A stretch of 39,164 bases of DNA, from positions 1 through 39,164 of the forward strand of contig NZ_LSHB01000034.1 of NCBI RefSeq assembly GCF_001643375.1, given 5' to 3'. This DNA comes from Chryseobacterium sp. FP211-J200 (GTDB taxonomy: Bacteria; Bacteroidota; Bacteroidia; Flavobacteriales; Weeksellaceae). Both the position numbers and the translations under genes were made by a program. Positions 33,056 to 39,164 of this stretch are shown here, piece by piece. Position 1 is the first letter of the stretch; every line of letters starts with the position of its first letter. The notes under the pieces were generated by a model. It saw only the letters and a list, made by a program, of their open reading frames with translations. It had not been told where the DNA came from and did not search any database.

Positions 33056-34293
33056 AAGAGTTATTAAAAACCAAAGTTACCGTACGATTGCGAAAATCCG
33101 AATTCCGAAAAGAATGGTTTATTTATTTGGAAAGTTATCCTGTGATGATTCCTGGTAAAGATAAAGTTCAAAGAATCCGGGAATATTTGAACAGAAGCGT
33201 CACAACCGTAGACTTTGATAAGAAAAGACCTGCAAGAACAACCCAAGAATCCGTTTCATATAAACCTAAAAGAGATGACAATGGTATTATCGTTTGCAAA
33301 AGCGAAAATGATCGGGAAACAATGTTCTATGCAGATTCTATGCGTAAATTACGTCAGAGAGAATATGACAATATTGAACTTTACAGCGAACTCGACAAAA
33401 TTCAAGTAGAACAAAAAGAAAAATCGCAGGAGAATTTTGTGCGATATTTTGATTTGCTGGTTAATAAAAGACATAAAAACAATTCCGAATCTATTCAAAT
33501 AAATTGGTATCGCTCGATAGAATTTCTAAAAGATTTTGGAGGCGAAAAAATTATGTTTTCGCAGATCAATACAAAATTCTGTGAACACTTTAAATCATAT
33601 TTGTTGACTGCAAAAAGTGGCAGCAATAAGGAAGAGATTATTTCTCAAAATACGGCTTCGACTTATTTTTCTGTATTCAAAGCTGCATTAAAACAAGCTT
33701 TTATTGATGGATATTTTACGACTGACATTTCTGCTAAAATAAAAGCGATTCCGCACGAGGAATCAAGACGAGAATATTTAACACTTGATGAACTTAATAC
33801 TTTAGTTGAAGCGCCGTGCGAACTTGAAGTTCTTAAACGAGCAGCACTTTTTTCAGCCTTAACAGGTCTACGACATTCCGATATTCAAAAACTAACGTGG
33901 AACGAGATAAGTATTGAAAACGATCAGGCAAAAATAAATTTTACACAAAAAAAGACAAAAGGTGTAGAATATATGCCTATGTCTAAACAAGCATTGCAAC
34001 TTTGTGGTGAAGTAGGTCTTCCAAATGATTTGATTTTTAAAAATCTGACTAATCCGGCTTGGATTTCCCGACCACTCAAGAAGTGGATTGAAAGTGCTGG
34101 AATTACCAAAAAAATAACATTTCATAATTTTAGACACACTTTTGCAACACTTCAACTTTCGAGTGGAACTGATATTTACACAGTGAGTAAAATGCTAGGT
34201 CATACGAATGTAAAAACTACGCAGGTTTATGCAAAGGTTGTTGATGAAAAGAAAAATAAAGCTTCTACAGCTATTCAATTAAAAAACTTATAA
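33052..34293 (+). CDS. int: Tyrosine-type site-specific integrase
   Basis: Site-specific recombinase of 413 residues that inserts and excises the element. The N-terminal part has an arm-binding region and a SAM-like core-binding domain (about 120-235). The catalytic domain (about 245-405) shows the first Arg in TGLRHSDIQKLTW (about 271), Lys in TQKKTKGVEY, HxxR in HNFRHTFATLQL (about 364) and His/Trp-type LGHTNVKTTQVYAKV. This ends with the nucleophile Tyr. Closely related integrases occur in Bacteroidota ICEs and mobilizable elements. Translation is coupled to the preceding HTH gene. Confidence 0.95.
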   Translation: MKELLKTKVTVRLRKSEFRKEWFIYLESYPVMIPGKDKVQRIREYLNRSVTTVDFDKKRPARTTQESVSYKPKRDDNGIIVCKSENDRETMFYADSMRKLRQREYDNIELYSELDKIQVEQKEKSQENFVRYFDLLVNKRHKNNSESIQINWYRSIEFLKDFGGEKIMFSQINTKFCEHFKSYLLTAKSGSNKEEIISQNTASTYFSVFKAALKQAFIDGYFTTDISAKIKAIPHEESRREYLTLDELNTLVEAPCELEVLKRAALFSALTGLRHSDIQKLTWNEISIENDQAKINFTQKKTKGVEYMPMSKQALQLCGEVGLPNDLIFKNLTNPAWISRPLKKWIESAGITKKITFHNFRHTFATLQLSSGTDIYTVSKMLGHTNVKTTQVYAKVVDEKKNKASTAIQLKNL

Positions 34294-34295
34294 AA

Positions 34296-35087
34296 ATGCA
34301 CTTGAAATATTTCGAATATATTGTCATCTACCTTTCCGTTCTATTAGTATGTGTAGTAGGGGGAGCGTTAGCAAGAATTTCTTTTCTTGGAAAAGGTGGT
34401 GACGAATATACCGCAAATATTGTATTTTGGGCAATCACATCATTAAGTATATTATTTTATGCGCTTATTATTTTATTTCTCGATGGAATAATTATTTTAT
34501 TCAGAAAGATTTTCCCTAAAAAAGGCAGTTCCGAGAATTCTACTATAGATTTTATTCGATCTGAAAATCCTGAGAATGTAGGGGAGAAGCAAAAAAAAAT
34601 AATTGATGGAAATACACCAATCTATTTAGTCGAAAATTCGGATGAAAACATTGTGAATCAAACGAAAGAATCCGTAAGTCTGGATTCTATAAGAAAAACT
34701 CAACTCCAGCAAAAGCAACAAAATGATAATGTAAAACTACAAATCGCTCTGGATTATACTCGGAATCAATTTGCATTATATTTAACAGACGAAAATCTTG
34801 ATGTACTTTGTAATGCCGTAAGTTTATATTCAAAAAAAGAAGGGATTTCAAACGTTATTTCTGTCCACACCAAAGGACTAACTAATCTAGATCTTTATCA
34901 TTTCGGTTGGAATATTTGGAATTATTTTAGACCAATAAAACAAGAAGAAATTTCAAAATTATTAAAAACTGTTTTCGTTTCGCTAGATGATATTGATTTA
35001 GATAGTATCAAATCACATTTGAAAGATGAACCTCAAAAAGGTAATATCAAAATTCAAGAAGACTTGACAGACTACCAACGAACATAA
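34296..35087 (+). CDS. Hypothetical membrane-anchored protein of the element
   Basis: A 263-residue protein, two bases after the integrase. Two or three N-terminal membrane helices are predicted (about residues 8-28 and 42-72, WAITSLSILFYALIILFLDG). A polar linker rich in Asn/Glu/Gln/Lys follows to about 150. The soluble C-terminal domain is about 150-250 (LTDENLDVLCNAVSLYSKKE, LDLYHFGWNIWNYFRPIKQE). No recognised family. Its place beside int suggests it is part of the element core, but no role can be given. A strong hairpin follows. Confidence 0.7.
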   Translation: MHLKYFEYIVIYLSVLLVCVVGGALARISFLGKGGDEYTANIVFWAITSLSILFYALIILFLDGIIILFRKIFPKKGSSENSTIDFIRSENPENVGEKQKKIIDGNTPIYLVENSDENIVNQTKESVSLDSIRKTQLQQKQQNDNVKLQIALDYTRNQFALYLTDENLDVLCNAVSLYSKKEGISNVISVHTKGLTNLDLYHFGWNIWNYFRPIKQEEISKLLKTVFVSLDDIDLDSIKSHLKDEPQKGNIKIQEDLTDYQRT

Positions 35088-35113
35088 AAAATCGTAAAAT
35101 GAAGTGTATGTTT

Positions 35114-35168
35114 AGTGATTCCTCTGTGATTGCGTGTTTATAGCGATCACAGAGGAATCACTTTTTTT
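35114..35168 (+). terminator. Perfect 17-bp hairpin with T-tract
   Basis: AGTGATTCCTCTGTGAT (35114-35130) and ATCACAGAGGAATCACT (35146-35162) flank a 15-base loop and lead into a seven-T run. It ends the integrase operon and sits directly before the helicase operon. The T-tract runs into TTTCTTTGCACC, a near match to the -7 element, so the hairpin may also shape transcription of the next gene. Confidence 0.85.
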
Positions 35169-35199
35169 CTTTGCACCATAACAATCAAAAACAATAGTT

Positions 35200-35577
35200 A
35201 TGGATAGCAATGACATTTCATTTGAAAACCTGCCAAGAGCAGTTGCGCATCTGGTTAGCGAAATAGCCGAAATTAAATTTCTGGTAGAAAGGAAAGAACC
35301 TCCGATAATTCCCGTAAAAAGAATTCCGATTGATATTGCAGAAGCTTGCCAAATTATAGGTAAGGCAAAACCTACTGTTTATACTCTAGTGCGGAAAAGA
35401 TTGATTCCTTGTTATAAAAATGGAAAGAAACTCTACTTTTTTGAAGATGAACTATTAGATTGGATTTCGAAAGGAAAGAAGAAAACATTACAGGAAATCC
35501 AATCTGAAGCGGAAGCCAATTTTAGAAAAAATTCAAGAGAGGCAAATGTGGATTCTAACCAAAATCTACAAAGATGA
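35200..35577 (+). CDS. Helix-turn-helix (excisionase/HTH_17-like) DNA-binding protein
   Basis: A 125-residue protein. The N-terminal 35 residues are helical and acidic (FENLPRAVAHLVSEIAEIKF). An HTH_17-type winged HTH follows (about 46-92: PIDIAEACQIIGKAKPTVYT, LVRKRLIPCYKNGKKLYFFE, DELLDWI). The C-terminal tail is charged. Such small proteins precede primase-helicase genes in Bacteroidota mobilizable elements and act as excision factors or regulators. The stop overlaps the next start by 4 bases (ATGA). Confidence 0.85.
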   Translation: MDSNDISFENLPRAVAHLVSEIAEIKFLVERKEPPIIPVKRIPIDIAEACQIIGKAKPTVYTLVRKRLIPCYKNGKKLYFFEDELLDWISKGKKKTLQEIQSEAEANFRKNSREANVDSNQNLQR

Positions 35578-36803
35578 GCCAAAAAATTCCTTACATCCGA
35601 GTTGGAACCACCTATTATAAAGTAATAGAAAAGCCACTAATTTCTGGCGATAAAACTTCAGTTTTGGTTCGCTGGAATCGAGAAACAATTGTGAGCGATC
35701 ACGGAAAAACGTATGTTTCAACTGTGCCAAAATTTGATGGTTTCTGTTGCATTCCGGAGCATCTAAATTATCAACAAATCGTTCAAGGTTTCTATAATAT
35801 TTACAATGAAATTCCATTTCATCCTTCATCTGAAACGGAAGATTTGAAATCTAAAATTCCATTTTCTTCGAATTTTGTAGCGCACATTTTCGGTGAACAA
35901 TTGGAAATGGGTTTTGATTATTTGAAAATTCTCCTTCAATTTCCAACGCAAATTCTACCGATTTTATGTTTGGTGTCCAAAGAACGGGCTACTGGAAAAT
36001 CAACATTTATTAAATGGTTGAGAGAAATTTTCGGGTTGAATATGACGTACATCAAAGGCGATTCGTTCGGAAGTCAATTCAACAGCGATTGGGCAGCAAT
36101 GTTGTTGGTGGCAATCGATGAAGTTTTTTTCGACAAAAAAGAAATCACTGAAAGATTGAAATATCTATCGACAACTAATAAAGATAAACTTGAAGCCAAA
36201 GGTAAAGACAGAGAAGAAATCGATTTTTTCGCCAAGTTTATTCTGTGTTCCAATAACGAAGAGAATTTTATTCAAATCGATGAAAATGAAATTCGATTTT
36301 GGATTCTGAAAATCAATCCGATCAAAACGGAAAACACCGAATTTTTGAATAACCTCATTTCCGAAATCCCCTATTTTCTTCGGTTTTTAATCGAAAGACC
36401 ATTTTCAACGGAGAAGAAAACAAGAATGTGGTTTTCAGCCGATGAGATCAGAACGAAAGCACTTCAAAAATTAGTTTTTAAAAACAACAATAAACTCGAA
36501 TCTAAAATAATAGAATTGCTTTATGAGTTTTTTGAAACCAATGACGATGAAGAAATAAATGTTGTTCCCCAAGACTTGCTGAATATGATAATCAGAATGT
36601 TTCGACTTACTTGTTGGACGAGAAATGATATTCGAAATCTTTTAAAGGAAACTTGGAAATTGAATCCACAAAATAATGGTTTGACTTACATCAGATACGA
36701 CCTTGATTTTGCAGGAATATTTTACCAAAACAATTCAGTTGGTCGCTATTTCACCATAAAAAAGGATTTTATTCTTAATAAACGTGTTGAAATGTTGAAT
36801 TGA
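35574..36803 (+). CDS. Primase-helicase family protein (SF3/DUF5906-like)
   Basis: Replication helicase of the element, 409 residues. The AAA+/SF3 core (about 125-250) shows Walker A SKERATGKSTFIKWLREIFG (about 138-157), Walker B MLLVAIDEVFFDKKEI (about 179-194) and a sensor-like Asn in AKFILCSNNEENF. The C-terminal 130 residues look like a winged-helix DNA-binding part. This architecture is common in replication proteins of Bacteroidota mobile elements, where it works with a toprim primase encoded next to it. The start overlaps the HTH gene. Confidence 0.85.
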   Translation: MSQKIPYIRVGTTYYKVIEKPLISGDKTSVLVRWNRETIVSDHGKTYVSTVPKFDGFCCIPEHLNYQQIVQGFYNIYNEIPFHPSSETEDLKSKIPFSSNFVAHIFGEQLEMGFDYLKILLQFPTQILPILCLVSKERATGKSTFIKWLREIFGLNMTYIKGDSFGSQFNSDWAAMLLVAIDEVFFDKKEITERLKYLSTTNKDKLEAKGKDREEIDFFAKFILCSNNEENFIQIDENEIRFWILKINPIKTENTEFLNNLISEIPYFLRFLIERPFSTEKKTRMWFSADEIRTKALQKLVFKNNNKLESKIIELLYEFFETNDDEEINVVPQDLLNMIIRMFRLTCWTRNDIRNLLKETWKLNPQNNGLTYIRYDLDFAGIFYQNNSVGRYFTIKKDFILNKRVEMLN

Positions 36804-36840
36804 TTGATAATGAATAGAAAATCAAACACTTCAAACTCAA

Positions 36841-36990
36841 CAAAATCCTCAACAAACTTTTAAACTTCACTTTTTGTTGAATGTTTGTTGAGGGTAAAAC
36901 CACTAGTTTGTTGAATTGTTGAGCATTTATTGAGGGTTTAAATATTACTTAATCAATACGTTACAGGGTTTTCTCAACAATTCAACAGAA
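36841..36990. repeat. GTTGA iteron cluster with two perfect dyads (candidate replication origin)
   Basis: Gene-free segment between helicase and primase. CCTCAACAAAC (36847-36857) pairs with GTTTGTTGAGG (36883-36893), 11 bp perfect. TGTTGAATTGTTGAG (36909-36923) pairs with CTCAACAATTCAACA (36973-36987), 15 bp perfect. Altogether the GTTGA core, in either orientation, occurs at least eight times here. A-rich stretches lie between them. The arrangement is like iteron origins beside replication genes. Confidence 0.6.
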
Positions 36991-37024
36991 AATATCTCAC
37001 TCAAAACACGGAAAATTTACAACT

Positions 37025-37903
37025 ATGAATTGCAAACAATTTAATACAATCCCGTTGGAAGAAGTCCTCCTTTCTATCGGACACCTTCCCACGAAACAAA
37101 ATGAAAAAGAAGCTTGGTATCTCAACCCCTTTGCCACCGAATCCCAAGCCTCTTTTAAAATCAATAAAAGTCTAAATAAGTGGTACTTATTTTCAGAAGG
37201 AATCGGTGGAAATAATGTTGATCTATTGAAAAAATATCTGAATAAGACTACTAGTGAAGTTTTAATTTGGGCAGAAGATCAGAGCTTTTCTTCTTTTCAA
37301 AATCAAAATATTCCTTATCAGAAGTTCGAAAACTCAAGTAAAAATTATGAGATACTTGACGTGAAAGAAATTCAACATCCTGCACTTTTGGAATATTTAA
37401 GAGAAAGGAAAGTTGAAAATCAAACTCAGTTCTTATACGAAATTCATTACCGAATGAAAGATAAAAATAATTTCGGAATAGGTTTCAAGAACGATTCTGG
37501 CGGTTATGAAATTCGCAACAAATATTCTAAAATTTGTTTGGGTAGAAAAGATGTTTCTACTATAAAAAATGGAGCAGAATCGCTTCGGGTTTTCGAGGGG
37601 TTTTTCGATTTTCTTTCATTTAAAAATGTAGAGAACTTTTTAGTAAAAGAACCTTCTGATTATCTCATTTCAAATTCTGTTTCGATGATTCACGATATAA
37701 AAAATTCACTCGAAAATTATAAAAACGTACAGCTTTATTTTGACAATGATGAAGCCGGAAATCGTGCGGTTGAAATTATTAGAAATCAAAATCAAAACGC
37801 AGAAGATTGTCGGGTTTTATATTCAGATTTTAAAGATTTGAATGACTGGATGATTCATAAAAATCCATCACCAGAAAGACAAGTGAAACACAGGAGAAGG
37901 TGA
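37025..37903 (+). CDS. Toprim-domain primase-like protein
   Basis: A 292-residue DNA primase-type protein of mobile elements. The N-terminal region (about 1-85) resembles a CHC2 domain (WYLNPFATESQASFKINKSL, GIGGNNVDLLKKYL) but lacks the zinc-binding cysteines. The toprim fold (about 185-275) has the catalytic Glu in RVFEGFFDFLSF (about 189-200) and the DxD in QLYFDNDEAGNRAVEI (about 239). The C-terminus is short and basic (PERQVKHRRR). It is expected to make primers for the helicase encoded upstream. Confidence 0.87.
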   Translation: MNCKQFNTIPLEEVLLSIGHLPTKQNEKEAWYLNPFATESQASFKINKSLNKWYLFSEGIGGNNVDLLKKYLNKTTSEVLIWAEDQSFSSFQNQNIPYQKFENSSKNYEILDVKEIQHPALLEYLRERKVENQTQFLYEIHYRMKDKNNFGIGFKNDSGGYEIRNKYSKICLGRKDVSTIKNGAESLRVFEGFFDFLSFKNVENFLVKEPSDYLISNSVSMIHDIKNSLENYKNVQLYFDNDEAGNRAVEIIRNQNQNAEDCRVLYSDFKDLNDWMIHKNPSPERQVKHRRR

Positions 37904-37929
37904 GTAAAATAAGCATAGGTAAAATATGG

Positions 37930-37984
37930 TGGGTAGTTAGTGCAAAAAGTACCCAAAGTTTACAATAAGCGTAACCGCTGATTG
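37930..37984. other. Candidate transfer origin (oriT) upstream of the mobilization genes
   Basis: In the gap 37904-38050 two inverted repeats are visible. TGGGTA (37930-37935) pairs with TACCCA (37950-37955). CAATAAGCG (37963-37971) pairs with CGCTGATTG (37976-37984) around TAAC with one mismatch. Relaxase nick sites commonly lie next to such hairpins just upstream of mobC/mob genes. The nick position is not determined. Confidence 0.35.
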
Positions 37985-38050
37985 CAAAATTGGGATTTTT
38001 GATTTCTTCCTATCGTCAGAAATGTTTTGAAACACAATTAAATATACGCA

Positions 38051-38500
38051 ATGGAAAAAGACTTTTTAAAAGAATTTATACAACAAGCCACCCAAGAAAA
38101 TGAAGCTATAATTGCTCACGAAAAGAGAAAAAAACACTTCCAAGAATTAGGTCGGAAAGGTGGTTTGAAGACCAAAGAAAACAAAAAATTAGATAAAGTG
38201 ATTTCGATAAGAATGACCAATTCAGAATATAAAATTCTCATTGAAAAACAGAAAAAATATCCGCTCAAGTTATCGACCTATATCCGAAATGTTTTGTTGG
38301 AAAAAGAATTAAAAATCAATGAATTTAAAACCGATGAAGTATTGCTTCAATTTGGAAATCATTTCAAAAAAATAACGAATCTTTTACGAAATCGGGAATG
38401 GAATGTTTTTGAAAATAAGAAAGAAATTTTAGTGAAAATTGAAAATCTGATCGAATTGATTCAGCAGTATTTATATTCAAAAATTCAGAAAAATGAATAA
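38051..38500 (+). CDS. mobC: MobC-like relaxosome accessory protein
   Basis: A 149-residue basic protein. The N-terminal helix is charged. The motif GRKGGLKTKENKK (about 36-48) and the ribbon-helix-helix-like VISIRMTNSEYKILIEKQ (about 50-67), then LSTYIRNVLLEKEL, are typical of MobC/BmgB-type accessory proteins. These bind oriT and recruit the relaxase. It overlaps the relaxase gene by 8 bases. Confidence 0.85.
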   Translation: MEKDFLKEFIQQATQENEAIIAHEKRKKHFQELGRKGGLKTKENKKLDKVISIRMTNSEYKILIEKQKKYPLKLSTYIRNVLLEKELKINEFKTDEVLLQFGNHFKKITNLLRNREWNVFENKKEILVKIENLIELIQQYLYSKIQKNE

Positions 38501-39164
38501 TTCGGCAACCACAAGAATGATATCAAAAATCGCTTTGGAATATAATGGAAACGACAAAGGAACAGCAGAGATGGTGGCGTCTAACTATCTTTTAAGCGAC
38601 ACTGCTGAAGGTCAGTTTAACGAAATGGAGATCGTAGCTGAGCGAAATCCTAAAGTAGAGAAATGGGCATTGACAGGCTACATTTCTCAACCAGACGAAA
38701 TTGGCAGAAAATTGAAGGATGAAGAATTCGCAGAAATCGCAGCCAATGCTTTAGGAAAAATTGGAGTGACAAACAAAAATCAGTACCGATTGGATATTCA
38801 CAACAGTACGAAACATAAGCATATTCATTTTATCGTAAACAGAATTGATATTTCGGGGAAGTGCACTGTGAAAGCACACGATATCGGAAAGAGATTTGGT
38901 AAAGCCGTTCGAGAAGTCTGCAAAGAGAAGGGATTAATAACTGATGTTGAAATTGGTATTCAGAAAAAAGAAGAAATGCTGAAAAGCTTAACCGAAGTTA
39001 TTAGGTCAGAAGATAATTTTGATGATCTGATCGTAGCAATGAAGAAAAGAGGTTTTGAAATTCAATTGTCTTCAAATGTCAAAGACGGGATTTCGGGAAT
39101 GCGGATTGTGATGGAAAAAGACAAAAATCATCAAACTGAAAGGGTCTATAAAGCTGGTTACAAA
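38493..39164 (+). CDS. Relaxase/mobilization nuclease, N-terminal part (runs off the window)
   Basis: 224 codons are present with no stop. The relaxase domain shows an N-terminal Tyr in ALEYNGNDKGTAEMV (residue 18), the likely nucleophile. The metal-binding histidine motif is HNSTKHKHIHFIVNRID (about 104-120), the HxH triad of MobA/MobB-type relaxases. It also has WALTGYISQPDE and VREVCKEKGL. The protein nicks oriT and leads the DNA strand into a helper conjugation system. The start ATG 38493 lies inside mobC, so the two are translationally coupled. Confidence 0.9.
   Translation, partial: MNNSATTRMISKIALEYNGNDKGTAEMVASNYLLSDTAEGQFNEMEIVAERNPKVEKWALTGYISQPDEIGRKLKDEEFAEIAANALGKIGVTNKNQYRLDIHNSTKHKHIHFIVNRIDISGKCTVKAHDIGKRFGKAVREVCKEKGLITDVEIGIQKKEEMLKSLTEVIRSEDNFDDLIVAMKKRGFEIQLSSNVKDGISGMRIVMEKDKNHQTERVYKAGYK

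Larger units (their letters stand above)
32340..39164 (+). mobile_element. Integrative mobilizable element, left part (continues past the window)
   Basis: A run of same-strand genes typical of mobilizable genomic islands of Bacteroidota: HTH protein, tyrosine integrase, small HTH protein, primase-helicase, toprim primase, MobC and relaxase. The DNA is visibly richer in A and T than the dnaK region before it. The left limit is set just after the dnaK terminator by inference; no att repeat can be confirmed because the right end is outside the window. No conjugation (tra) genes are seen here. Confidence 0.8.

Noticed and set aside
36841-36990. CRISPR array or plain terminator
   Set aside because: Short cores in both orientations, irregular spacing and no T-tract; an iteron-like region fits better.

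Overview
The window looks like the chromosome of a flavobacterium (Bacteroidota, Chryseobacterium/Weeksellaceae-like; genus inferred from overall protein character, not proven). Three things support this. Many genes have a TAnnTTTG -7 promoter element and no Shine-Dalgarno sequence. Two secreted proteins end in type IX secretion (T9SS) sorting domains. Several families are typical of Bacteroidota (long NusB, ribosomal protein THX, DUF2480, HigB/HigA, PPK1 with a single-domain Ppx).

Layout. 1-161 is the 5' part of RNase P RNA (minus strand). 395-3425 (plus) holds an ECF sigma factor with an overlapping four-helix membrane protein, then nusB, a DUF1573 lipoprotein and yajC. 3501-5841 (minus) holds aroC, a thioredoxin-like protein and a TlpA-type thiol reductase. 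5991-7705 (plus) holds an SDR oxidoreductase and a JmjC/cupin-like protein. 7776-14373 is minus (lipoprotein, recQ, higB-higA, aspS, a DUF937 protein) except for the plus-strand ribosomal protein THX gene. 14415-16190 (minus) holds a DUF2480 protein and a multi-pass DUF2723/GT39-like membrane protein. 16476-19860 (plus) holds lpxB, a DinB/DUF1569 protein and a ComEC-like channel protein. 20156-28740 (minus) holds an LLM flavin oxidoreductase, an acyltransferase-3, a 1017-residue T9SS surface protein and the polyphosphate pair ppk1-ppx. 28976-32247 (plus) holds a secreted M43 metalloprotease and dnaK.

Downstream of the dnaK terminator (about 32340 to the window end) lies the left part of an integrative mobilizable element. 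In order it has a zinc-ribbon/double-HTH protein, a tyrosine integrase, an unknown membrane protein, a small HTH protein, a primase-helicase, an iteron-rich intergenic segment, a toprim primase, a possible oriT, a MobC-like protein and a truncated relaxase. It carries its own excision/integration, replication and DNA-processing genes but no conjugation apparatus inside the window.

The most unusual signals are in the non-coding DNA. A dispersed hairpin repeat occurs in four copies whose stems differ in sequence yet stay self-complementary. A (TTAGANN)n heptad repeat occurs at four intergenic sites. There is also a 22-bp tandem array, a sigma-54-like promoter with a TTGTCA palindrome before dnaK, and a GTTGA iteron cluster that may be the element's replication origin.
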